In this document: piece by piece, positions 33,731 through 44,422 of the stretch | Layout of the letters: each line of letters opens with the position of its first letter | Numbering within the stretch: the stretch's first letter is position 1 | Assembly: GCA_018902385.1 (NCBI GenBank) | Contig: JABSSW010000002.1 | Location: forward strand, 248,001-312,000 | Source: Physcia stellaris | Lineage: Eukaryota > Ascomycota > Lecanoromycetes > Caliciales > Physciaceae | DNA: 64,000 bases | Reading direction: 5' to 3' | The notes under the pieces: generated by a model | The model's input: only the letters and a program-made list of their open reading frames with translations | Databases searched by the model: none | What the model was told of the DNA's origin: nothing | Translations under genes and position numbers: made by a program

Positions 33731-36700
33731 CTAGTTAGTAACTCCCTTTTTAGGCATCCAATTTGCCTCCAACTCCTCCAACCAATCTTTTCGCGGCAAA
33801 GTCCTTCCTTGGACGTTCTCCGTAGCTCTGGACCTCATCTGTTCACGGATCGGATAGATCTGGTGGTAGGGATGATAGGATTGGCAACGAGGAGAATCGA
33901 TGAACTCTAATTGCCCTCCCTGATACTTTGGTAGACACTGTCCGCACCTGACCTCAAAGGGTTCGCAATACTCACAAACCCACAACTCATCTATGATGCG
34001 GCATCGACACCGACATGCAAATATATTAACATTATCGTCGATTCTAGTAATCAGTGGTAGCCCAGGCCTAGATGATTCCTGAGACATGAATTCGGTAAGA
34101 TCGAAGTCAGAGGCCCCTGCCATTATTTCGGGGATTTCTCTGATCTGAGACTCGTCTCGTTGACCTGTGTTGGAGAGCGGCTTGACCTCGTCCAAAACAT
34201 TCTTTTCAGATACTGGTTCGTCCCTCGAATCTAGACGCTGGTTCTCATGATCCGTGACCATAGTTAATGGTAGACTACGGTTCCGTTCGTACTGACGGAG
34301 ACGTTCTTGCTCTCTGGACAATGGGAAAATTAAGGGTGTCAAAGCAGCGATCGCTTGGTCACAGTTACCGGCTCGGAAGAGCACCGTGCTTAGAGTTTCG
34401 TAGCCGTAAGCGTCATTATGGATATCTTTATCCTGTAGAATCTGGATACCTTTGTAAAACCTCGCTTCCAGTAACTTTTCACAGGCTTTGGTATTCCCTT
34501 CTAATCGATACCAGAGCGCTAAAGTTGCAGTAACCGAGTCATCTGCATCTCTACTGCCCGCTTCGATTTGGCCAGGAGAGATCGACGAACGTTTTCTAAC
34601 TAAGCTTTCCAACTTCTCAATCCAGTTGACTGCAGTACTCTCGCCAGCTTTTCTCGCTTCAATGGCTTTCTCAAAATAAAGATAGCTCAGCATCCTGACT
34701 ATCGGGTAGAACAATGGGAGTAATTGTGTCCCTCTTTCATCAAATTCTAAGTCAGATCTGACACCTTCAAGAATGTCCATAGGAGTGTCATAGTCTCGTT
34801 TCAAGATGAAGCAAATTAGTCCATGAAGATATTTGCTGATCTGGATTTCTCTGAAATTGTTCGCTTTTTCGGCAGCTTCGGCCAAATTCTTCGCGATAAC
34901 GATGGCACGATCCTCTTTCTTTGCAAAGACTGCAGCCACCGCTATCAGGTAAGTATTTAGATACGGCAGGAATTGGTACAGCCGACTATGTATAATGGTC
35001 AGTTTCGAGGCTTCCAATAAATCTTCAACTACTCTCATGACGTCGACATACCGCCTCTGTACATACAGAGAGTGAATGATGAACAATGTGCCCCTCGTAG
35101 ATTTTGCATGAACCCCCAGATTTTTTCGGGCCCATTCCAAGGTAGTATTATCACTCGTGCCAATTCTCGCTGCAGAACTCGCCATCCAGGACCAGGTGCC
35201 AAAGTCCAAGGGCGATTCCCCTGCTTCCAAAGACAGACCCGCTATACCCATCTTGATAGATTGGGTATAATCCCCTAAATTGTAATAGGCATTACACAGC
35301 CCATGGTAAGAAAGAGGATTCTCTCGATCTAAATCCATCGCTTTCCTTAAAAAAGGAACAGCCTCATGGTCATGATTATTCCAAGAAAGGGCAAGTCCAA
35401 GAGTACTGTACCATAGCGAATTCTGTGGGAGATTTGTATGCATCGCTACCTGGCAGATTTGTTTGTTATGGAGCTCATCTACGTCGTAGGTGGAAGGACT
35501 CTTCCAATGGTATTCGGTCCCTGCGATATTTGCTTCTGACCGAGCCTATAAGCGTAAGTCAGTATAGAATCTCCCGAGACTCGGTCACTCATGTCTTGAA
35601 TTAGTATTCTAAGGCATCGATCCTACTTTTTCAACATGCTAGCTCTATTGTCGGCTGAATACCACTGCGCTCTATATTTATCAAACCTCTTACTTGGTGT
35701 GATAGTAACTAGGACTTGACGAAAGGCTGCAGCACACGAAAGACAAGGTTGATATGGATACCTACCATCTCAAGGCATTGATATGCATGCAGGAATGCAA
35801 TATTGAAGTTGATGTATTTTCTACCCGTCTGTCCTTTCATTGGCATCTCTTGTAACCAGGACTTCGCGATGATGTTCGCCAGCGGACTCAGTAGTGCAAT
35901 TATTGATGATGGTGCTGAGTTACGCCATTGTAGTTCGGCTAAGCTTCCCTGTGGGGGGTGTGCTAGTGCAATCCACTGCTGCAATTTCGAGACTACCTCG
36001 TCCGCGAAGATTGTCGTCAGAAAGTTATCAGCATCGTCTCCAGGTCGTACAATCCGTGACAATGCTTCTGAATCGTACATTATAAACGAAAGCCGAAACG
36101 CAATGGCATCAACGTCATCTTGACACATCTGTTGTGGATCAAGCTGTATTATATGAAACAGAAAGTTTGATGCTGCATACTGTTGCAACCGTGCCTGATC
36201 TGGAAGAGGCTGTCCGTTACGCAGAGGTAGGCAATCGGAATTACTAAGCATACAAGTCATAGCAATGTGCGTATGAGCCTGGACCGGATCGACGTTGATA
36301 GCATTGTTCTTTTTGGAATGACCACGAGTCATGTATTCTCGAATCATGCTGTGCCCAATTCTTACCTTTGTCGTTGACAAATCAGAATTGAAGGGCCGTC
36401 CATGATCCAGCTCCTCGTCCGTAGATTCTCCGTCCGAGTGGTAGTCTGATTCATTGTCCATTTCTTCACCCGAGTCGTCATCCGATGAGGTGTCTAGACC
36501 ACGGGCATTACCATCTTTGTGGCTGAATGCAGCTATGCGTCGTAAATCCTCAGTAGTTTTACCATCTGTACGCTCTAGTACAAAGAGAGACCTATAATCC
36601 TCCCGCAAGTAAGTCTCTAAACCGGGTAAACCCTCGCCAACCGGCTCATTCAACTCTAGTATAAGCTTTATCTCTCCCAGATAGAGCTCTCGTTGAGCAA

Positions 36701-38384
36701 ACGATGTCCAAAGGAGAATTTCCTTCAGATCTTTTCCGCTGCCTGATGGATCTTTGACTATGCGTTCTAATATATTGTCCAAAAGTTGAATAAGACTAGG
36801 AGGGCTCTCCAATATCCGCCTAATGTCGCTTGGTCGAGGCTGGAACATAATCTCATCAAGCATGAGTTTGACCCAAAGAAACATGCCGGAAGCGCTTTGT
36901 TGAAGTCTTTCAATTATCAGCTGCCTGAGGGCTTTACGCTCACCCTTGGCGATGTCACGACTCTCTAGTAGTTTTACTCGAGTGATATTTTCCTTGACAT
37001 ATCGTCTGACGTCTTTCGACATCTTGAGTGGAGTTACCTCAACGTAAGCGGGCGCACTATCCGGCCACTGAGCCACTATCTCTGGCCGGCCAAGGAGTAG
37101 AAATTGGAGTCTGCAATTACGCTGTGGTGGCTGTCTATAAAGCTTTTGCATGAGTCTGAAAAGTACTGACTGCTGTTGTGGTGAAGTCTCATCAACTCCA
37201 TCTATGACGACTCTCGCACCACCATGGCAGTGATCGTTTAAAAAATATGCCTCAAAGAGATTTTCCCAAGTGTCTTCGGATACACGCAGCCTGGCGTGGT
37301 CTTTGCATACAATAGTAACAAAACTTCTGTATTCGTTGTTCTGCATGGCGAGTTGAAAGGCAATGCACCTGAGGATGGTGTTGATAGAGCCGGACGATTG
37401 ATTGTCATTCTTAATGTAACAGTAGGCCACGCTTTCAGCAGGAGCTTTACACTCGTCGAGTTCGCCGATAATTCTGGCCGACAGGAACGATTTACCAATC
37501 CCTCCAACCCCTAGAATCCAAAGAAACGCTGAACTTTTCCCGAGCCAGGCCTGCATCATCGGATCTTCGAGTATCCAGTCGCTGGTCGAGCGAGTCCGGT
37601 CCCGCCTGATGGAATTGTAGATCTTGTACATCCGATCGGACAATTCTCCATCAAGCGCCGCATATATCTCCCGGCGCTCACTTTCTGTGTTTGTATCCGC
37701 GTTAGATTGGCTGATTTGCATATGCAATTCGCCAACAGCTTTCTCTATGCGCTGATTAGAGGTGTGATCCAAGGCTAGCACAAGCCGAGCCTCCTCGCTC
37801 GATAATCTTTCTAAATCATCTAATAGACCTTTGAGCTTCTCATCTTTCCCGAGTAGGGCATTACGGAAATACTCCTGTGTTCTTGATCGTCTTGCAAGCT
37901 TTTCAGCTCGCCCAAGTATTTCGAGGATCTTGCACATGGTTTCTGCGACCAGCATACCCAGACTTTGATCGATTGTTCCCTGATCATACACCTCAAACCG
38001 ATTTATGGTGCCCGCTATCCGGGCCAAGAGCCCCTCTACATCATCGTAAGCCTCAGATACACCCTTCGCGGCCGTTATAAGGTAAAAGATGGCACCAAAA
38101 GCAGCGCATGCGGGTACAATCTGGGTTGCTGCAGCCACATCACGCGCAAGTCCACCCATTACCTGAATAGGTGCACAAACTGCCGAAAGCACCTTCCAAA
38201 ATCTCTCATGCTTCTCCCTAAAGCCAGTGAAATCTGTGTTAGACTTTTCGATCTTGTCGCGCAAATCCTCTAAGCTTTGGATGCTGAGGGTATGTGGGTC
38301 TGACTGCAAGTCACGCCCTGTTCCCTTCTGATAGAGCTTGAGGGCACTAGCCCATAGCTTGGGGAACGAGCCGGTCTGATTCAT
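33731..38384 (-). CDS. NLR-type STAND protein: Goodbye-NACHT-TPR
   Basis: Exon 1 runs from ATG 38384 to about 35721; exon 2 is 35545-33731; joined, about 1,492 residues. Domains in order: a Goodbye-like N-terminal region (about 10-190), a NACHT NTPase with Walker A GVGGIGKS (292-299) and Walker B ARVVIDGVDE (390-399), an acidic linker near 640-670, a helical region, TPR-like helices in exon 2, and a C-terminal cysteine cluster (CRCRC, CEYCEPFEVRCGQC). Such proteins act in fungal self/non-self recognition: repeats sense, NACHT oligomerises. The acceptor of the joining intron (CTTATAG) is good. The donor is uncertain because only weak GT sites precede an in-frame TAG at 35709. Two adjacent genes remain possible. 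Confidence 0.85.
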
Positions 38385-38925
38385 CCCGCAAGGCTTAGTG
38401 TTGAGAGCTTAACAGGCGCACCACTATGTCTGGATCCTAAGCTGGCCTTTTCATAATTTCTGTAATAAATAATTTCGTGAGCTTCAACCTTCAGAACGAA
38501 CAAGGTAAGAGAGCAAAAAGTCGTGGGAGATAGGCTCCTGGAAATTGAGCCCCAAGCATATTGGACATGTCTTCCTTCGGCAGGATGCATGTTTGAAGTC
38601 CGAGAGGAAGAGCATTTGATCATCGGCCTTTTCATGTCCCGATCTCAGCCTCAGTCTGTTACGTGGTGCTTAGCTCCTTTGGGGGCGGTTTCAAGACTAT
38701 ACCATATTGAGCTTGCTGGGCAAGGGTAAAATCCTTCGGATGATTACCTCGTATGAAGGGCTAGAAGGCCTGGATCACTTAAAGGCGTAGCCTCCGCCTA
38801 GGTCATACTAACATTGCTAACGTACACGTGTGGGATTCTTACTGGTAAGACCAAACATCAGTCACAGTAAATGAGCACGCCTTTTCAGAATCGAAACTCA
38901 CCTCGGTTTTCGCGGGCAATTAGAT
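38385..38925. other. Upstream region of the NLR gene
   Basis: Non-coding, ending at the large palindrome. No defined motif. Confidence 0.4.
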
Positions 38926-39349
38926 ATTTAGCGTGGAAAAAACGCTTGCGAATGCTTGGCATCCTCGTCCGGGACCCCCCCTCCCAAACTTGTATGGTAG
39001 TAACCTGAGAGGAATTTTCAATTCATGTTTTAACGACCTTTTCAAGTATACAAATCGTTGAGACCATAAATACTCCTGTATAGCCGTTTCTTGGTGTTGT
39101 TTTATCGATTTTTCATCCAATGCCTCCCAAACAAGACTTAGGGTTAACCCTAAGATTTTGCGAAAAGGCATGTCTGCAACACCAAGAAACGGCTATACAG
39201 AAGTATTCATGGCTTCAACGATTTGTATACTTGAAAAGGTGATTAAAACATCGATTGAAAATTCCTCTCAGGTTACTACCATACAAATTTGGGAGGGGGT
39301 CCCGGGACGAGGATGCCAAGCATTCGCAAGCGTTTTTTCCACGCTAAAT
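38926..39349. repeat. Large inverted repeat (foldback element)
   Basis: Left arm 38926-39099 and right arm 39177-39349 are about 94 percent identical in opposite orientation around a 77-bp spacer. The spacer contains a perfect 18-bp palindrome CTTAGGGTTAACCCTAAG, in effect two telomere-type TTAGGG units head to head. The arms carry partial open frames in mirror image but no known protein. It could be a foldback transposable element or a palindromic duplication. Confidence 0.85.
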
Positions 39350-40274
39350 CGGAGAACCAGTCGGAACGCGGCCCGGAACTTGGCGTAAGCATTTCTCATC
39401 AGGAAATCGCTCAACTGCGGATTCGCAGATCCCTTCCCCGCAATGATCTCGATCGCGAATTTTCGTGTAACGATAATTTGCTACTCGTGACTTCCAGAGA
39501 TGTATTCTTCTCCTAATCGTTTTAGCCGAATACTGTTTGCCTGTGGTCAATCATATCAGCTGGTAGGATTAGGTCTCGCACCAGAATTCATGTCTGGGCG
39601 ACCCGAAAGTCCTGTGTGCAAACATCGACAAAAAGAAGCAAGATTTGATGAAAATATCAATAGCAACATTTCAAACAATCGTGTCTATTCGAAGATTTTC
39701 CAGAATTTGATGTTGTAAAAGTCTATTTAGCTACTGATTACATAGGTTGGTAAGTATATAGCAAACGGAAGCGCCCCCAACACCATGAACAGTCCTTATT
39801 TCATCCCGGAACAAGAGAGTGCTCTAGATCTTCACAGAACTCAGACAATAGCCGGTCCAACTATCATCTGACATCATGAGAACTCACTCCTTTGCCACTA
39901 CGTATTAGGATTCCTGTACGACTAATCGACGACATTACCCACCGGAAGGAGAAGTGCCAAGAAAGGCTTTCAAAAGTCACGAACAGCTGATTTTACAATT
40001 GGTTTATGGGTCCTAAGATTTCGAAGTCGATCATCTGAAAATAATATCGAGTGGTATGGCCACGAGGTAAAACAAGAGAATTCGCCGAGGGTGATTTATT
40101 ACTGAATTGATGTCCTATTAATATAAAGCAAACCAACCCACTCGACAAGATCGAATATTATTACAAACTGATCCAATGATCAGAAACGAATGTAACTATC
40201 AAGCCGTAATATTCCTGAGCCTGCACAGGTGTACTAGACGGAAATACTGCTCTTAGCACACGCAATCCAGCCCA
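39350..40274. other. Intergenic stretch
   Basis: No supported gene. Open frames of about 70 codons next to the palindrome are extensions of its arms. Confidence 0.4.
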
Positions 40275-40970
40275 CTAAAACAACACGTGGTGATCCAGCT
40301 CCTCCCACAACGTCCGCGGCGAGAAAGAAACCCCAAACTCCGGACTCGCCGGAGACCCATCAGTCACACCATCCATCTGCTCCTCTCCATCACCAAGCAA
40401 ATACTCCCCCTCAAACAAATCATCCACAACACACTCCCCTCCCATCGACGGCTCCCCACTCTCCCCTTCTCCCCGATCTCCAAACACAGTAGGATACCCC
40501 ATAAAAGGCCCCTGATCTCCCATCGTATCCAAACATGGAAGACTATCCCTCTCCAGCACGGCAGCGATATCCTTCGCGAAGCGATCACGTCTCAGACAGC
40601 CCTCGCAGTAGCGCTCCTCGAAGTCGAGCTCCGTGCCTGACCATGGGAGGGTGTCGGAGTAGCGGAGGTGGTGCTGGCAGACGCTGGCTTTGATGGAGTA
40701 GCGTCCTTGCGAAGTGGAGAGGTTGCTTGGCTTGGGGTGGGGCAATAGGGTTGGGAAGGGTGAATCGGAAGTTGGGGGAGAGGAGGAGGGGGGGAAGAAG
40801 GCGTCGTCGAATGCTGAGATACCCTCCATGGATTCTTGGGGAGCAGGGATGCTGTTGTTGTTCATGAATTCCTTACCATTCTTGTACTTGCACTGTGCGA
40901 AGGTGTCCTTGCCCTGCATGGAGAGCCTTTCGGACTTATTGGTGAGGCCCTGGTTCTGCAGAGCGTTCAT
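40275..40970 (-). CDS. Hypothetical protein with Cys/His cluster
   Basis: Single exon, 231 residues from ATG 40970. I do not recognise a family. A Pro/Ser-rich region (about 60-85) is followed by SVCQHHLRYSD and, 23 residues on, ERYCEGCLRRDRFAKDI. This C-x-H-H...C-x2-C spacing could hold one zinc ion. The C-terminal 80 residues are acidic and Gly-rich and end in LWEELDHHVLF. No signal peptide or membrane span. It could be a small regulatory or adaptor protein; this is inference from composition only. Confidence 0.6.
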   Translation of the reverse strand: MNALQNQGLTNKSERLSMQGKDTFAQCKYKNGKEFMNNNSIPAPQESMEGISAFDDAFFPPSSSPPTSDSPFPTLLPHPKPSNLSTSQGRYSIKASVCQHHLRYSDTLPWSGTELDFEERYCEGCLRRDRFAKDIAAVLERDSLPCLDTMGDQGPFMGYPTVFGDRGEGESGEPSMGGECVVDDLFEGEYLLGDGEEQMDGVTDGSPASPEFGVSFSPRTLWEELDHHVLF

Positions 40971-41525
40971 GATAGGCCGAGGGCGGTTCGCAGGGTTCTT
41001 TATTGTAGTTATATCGGTTGTTTCTTCTGGGTGGCGAGGCTTTCTGTGATGCAGATAACCAAAAGAGGAAATCGGTGAGTGGAGGATTTATGATTCCGAT
41101 AGCAATGAGGCAACGGAGGCTTTTAAGCGGTTGATAGCAATATGGCTCCTTTGACTAGCGAGTGGTATTCCTCCACAATGTAGGTAGCATAGTACAATGC
41201 CATTGTCTTCGTCCCTTCCGGTAAGAGCAGTCCAACCATCTCGATCAAGGTCTTTGTCTTGCCCCCTTTATCCTCGACAATGGTAATTGTCATTGCGAGC
41301 CGAACAAAGGCATTGAAGCTGTTGTTCATGACACGGCTTTGGTCGGACTTTTAAAATAGTCCAAGCTGGGCCTGAGAACTTCAAAGGAGCTTTTGCGAGA
41401 GCATCTTTACCTCAGAGTGGAGCAAGCACAAACAACATATCTCTTTGAGTGAACACTGACCCAAATTTTGTCTGACTCCGAAAAACCGAGCTCTGTTGTT
41501 CACTCACTCTCTAGCTGGCCCTAAA
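40971..41525. other. Intergenic stretch with one small open frame
   Basis: A 68-codon ATG-started minus frame at 41123-41329 (MNNSFNAFVRLAMTITIVED...) has protein-like composition but no family or other support. Confidence 0.3.
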
Positions 41526-41846
41526 ATGTGTCTCCAAACACTCTACTCCCTTCTGCCGGGCGGCTACACATCCCAGCGTCAGGACCGACGTCGGGAGTAC
41601 GAAAATTACCGAGCTGAACAACGGGAGCGAGCCCGGCTTCTTCAAGCTTCACGGAAAGTACGTAATTTTCATAAAGAGAATGAGCTGGCGAAGAAGGAAA
41701 AGCTTGAGGCGAAGAAGAGGAGAGCGAGGAAAAGGGCTGTAGATGAGGCAAAGGCGAAGCATAGGAGGGAGTGGGAGATGAGACAGAAGGCAAAAGAGCT
41801 GGAAAAGCGCAACAAGAACAAAAGTACTGAGAGGAGGGGTGAGTGA
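41526..41846 (+). CDS. Small highly charged coiled-coil protein
   Basis: From the first ATG (MCLQTLYSLLPGGY) the frame encodes 106 residues. After the first 15 it is almost entirely Arg, Lys, Glu, Ala and Gln in a heptad-friendly pattern (KVRNFHKENELAKKEKLEAKK and similar), so one long basic helix is likely. No family assignment. Lineage-restricted small proteins like this are common in filamentous fungi; expression evidence would be needed to be sure. Confidence 0.5.
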   Translation: MCLQTLYSLLPGGYTSQRQDRRREYENYRAEQRERARLLQASRKVRNFHKENELAKKEKLEAKKRRARKRAVDEAKAKHRREWEMRQKAKELEKRNKNKSTERRGE

Positions 41847-42063
41847 GGCCGGGACTGCTACTAATCGTAATAGACTGTCTAGCGTAGAAATAATTGAGAA
41901 GACATACATACCTTCAGATTAGACTGAAATCTCGAAACCCAGCATGGTGTTTATTGCCCCGAAGATGCGTTGTATGAATCGCTTATCTCCCCAATTTAGG
42001 TACGATGTTTGATGCCACTGATTTACTGATTGGTAGATTGCTCATAACTGTGTCGCCATCAGC

Positions 42064-43137
42064 CTACATATCCTGCCTCTCGGCCATCTTCAAGACCTTT
42101 TCCGCCTTGGACTTTTGGCCGGTTTGTGCAGTCTCAACTATTTGATCATCCCCTTGATAGTCTGGAATATCCAGATCGTACTTTTCCGCTACCGAAGGCG
42201 GGAGGAATCTGGTCGTATTAGCATTTGCATCAAAGTTCCTCATCCCACTTAAACTTGAATCATACCTCCCACCGATGAAATGCCTTCCCTCAAAAAATTT
42301 CACAAGTGGCTTAGCTGCTGTCAAGCTAATCAGAGCTTCAGGATTATACTTTGCCCCTGGACCTGAACTGGGTGGACCATCCTCAATGTTCCAAGATGAA
42401 GGTGCATCCACCGCCAAAATTGGAATCTCCGTAGTCTCTAGGGCTGAGACGACTGAGCGGAAAGGATCTCGGACTTCGCCTGTAAAGCTGAAGCCTACGT
42501 ACATAAGTATAAAGAACAAATTGGTCTAAGACTGGGTTACCGAAGATCGCATCTACCACGTGGTTTGTCGTCTTTAAAGAGGACTCAAAATCATCCGTAA
42601 ATGGGATCTCAAGGTTCTTCAGTTGAGTAGAAAGCCTCTGTGTGAGAATTAGGCCAGATAAAATGATAAAAAATTGAGCAAGTGCTACCTCATATATTTC
42701 GTTGCTGGTCTTTTTTGGATAGTAGACGGTAGGTTGATAACCATAGTGGAAGAGATGACGAGCAGCCACGAGACCATCACCGCCTGCAATAGATGAGACC
42801 TTTAAGCCTCAAGAGCGTGGATTGGACGGGCTCACCATTGTTTCCAGGCCCACAAGCAACTAAAACCTTCTTGCCTTTGCTAGGTGGATGTACCCGATAG
42901 ACTTACCCTCAGAATGAGAAAATGGACTCAATCGCAATCAGGCACGTGGTTACCAGCTTGAGATACAGAGAGCCCAGCAAGCTCCATCAATTGATCTAAC
43001 GAAAAAGCCCCAACGCTCATTAGATCTTTGTCCAACGCCGCTGCATTCTTGGAATTCAGTGTCTGTTTAATCTTAGTCACGATGGTGGCACGGAAGATCA
43101 GACTTGGTCTTACTTTCAACGCCATCCTAAAAACCAT
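42064..43137 (-). CDS. NAD(P)H-hydrate epimerase (YjeF N-domain)
   Basis: Five exons (43137-42954, 42901-42836, 42783-42689, 42637-42541, 42494-42064) give 290 residues. The YjeF_N core is well preserved: [62 protein letters not shown] and ILAVDAPSSWNIEDGP. The enzyme interconverts the R and S forms of hydrated NAD(P)H so that the partner dehydratase can repair it. About 30 extra basic and hydrophobic N-terminal residues could be a mitochondrial leader, as in other eukaryotic members. It is divergent from the mitochondrial ribosomal protein gene 231 bp away, so the pair may share a promoter. Confidence 0.93.
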
Positions 43138-43368
43138 GAAGCATCAAGAAGGAGGTTGCGCTGAGCAAAGAAGTGTGAGAAAGAGAGTAAAGCATCATCG
43201 CAGATGCCGACGTCATGTTCCCAAATATTTCGCTAAGCTTAGGAAGCCCTTTCAGCCCTGCAAGGCAAGCGCCGGGCAGCACAGTGATCGACAAAGACGC
43301 GGCGAGAATTCAGCCCTACGAAGAATCATCTCACGACCTCAAGTCTTTCGCCAGTGGCATCACCGGCG

Positions 43369-43916
43369 ATGGTCGTCAAGATCCGCCTCGCCCGCTTCGG
43401 CAAGCGTAACGCTCCTTTCTATAACATCGTCGTCGCACAAGCCAGGTTTGTTTGGCCCCCTGCGTGCCGCCCACTCCCTCCTGCTAGCTACTGCTGACCC
43501 TCCGCAGAACAGCGCGGAACAGCAAGCCCATTGAGGTTCTAGGTACCCTTACACCTCCAGCCTCCAAAGTGTGAACAATGGGCTAAGTCCGGCGCAGGCA
43601 CATATGACCCGATCCCCAAGCCCCCACCCCTCGGCGAAGGGAAACCCTACAAAGACATCAAACTCGATACCGCGCGAGCGAAATACTGGTTAGGCGTTGG
43701 CGCGCAGCCGAGCGATCCGGCGTGGAGGCTACTGTCGATGGTGAGAATCCCCATATGCTGTCTGGGGAACGAATGATGGGCTGATATGTGCTTGTTGGGC
43801 AGATTGGATTGATGGAGCCGAGGTTCAAGGTCGCGCAGATGCAGCAGAGAGCGAAAGAGATTGCTGGGTCAGGTGCCGAGGTGAAAGAGAAGGAGGCTAG
43901 TGGCGATGGGCGATAA
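43369..43916 (+). CDS. Mitochondrial ribosomal protein bS16m
   Basis: Four short exons (43369-43445, 43508-43542, 43598-43740, 43803-43916) join to 122 residues beginning MVVKIRLARFGKRNAPFYNI, the conserved start of S16 proteins, followed by IEVLGTYDPIPKPP and AKYWLGVGAQPSDPAWRLLSM. S16 is a core protein of the small mitochondrial ribosomal subunit. The basic N terminus can act as its own import signal. No single reading frame covers the gene, so it is easily missed. Intron ends are all GT..AG. Confidence 0.95.
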
Positions 43917-44422
43917 CATTAGGGGTACTGCATTTGTTGGCGTTGGGGGAGCATTGGGATGGAAGCACATATACATCAAGCTCGTCGACGTACAATTCGC
44001 AGGATCCAACACCAGGCTCATTAAATGTCAACCGCAGGCTGCGAAACCATATGGTCTCCAACAGTCGGAGCTTCAAAAGGCAGGCCACAAATTCGACGAC
44101 TGATCTACCGCCGAGGCTATTCTGGCTCTAGCTTTACTACAAATCATAAACGCAATGTAGCCAACCACGCCCAAGGACTTCATTTCCACAGAGCCACAAG
44201 CCCTGGGAAAGTTACTGTAGGATGTATCTTCGATGGCGGTGTGGTTATTGCAGCCGATATAAGAGTAATCAGCTATACTGGTATAGGGCGCGTTCGTTAA
44301 TCGCCCCGCAGTTGCAGCGTTCTGACATAATGGTGCAACTGCCGTGGATTGGGCTCTACATGTACGATACCGATATACCCAATCTATCCTAAATAGCGAC
44401 CAGCCGCTTCAATGCCATGGTA
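43917..44422. other. Intergenic stretch
   Basis: 3' flanks of two convergent genes. Short open frames here show no domain. Confidence 0.4.

Noticed and set aside
38920-39388. Mirror-image frames in the two palindrome arms ending in a shared GPGRGCQAFASVFSTLN-type sequence
   Set aside because: The similarity follows from the DNA palindrome; frames differ over most of the arms, so coding is not supported.
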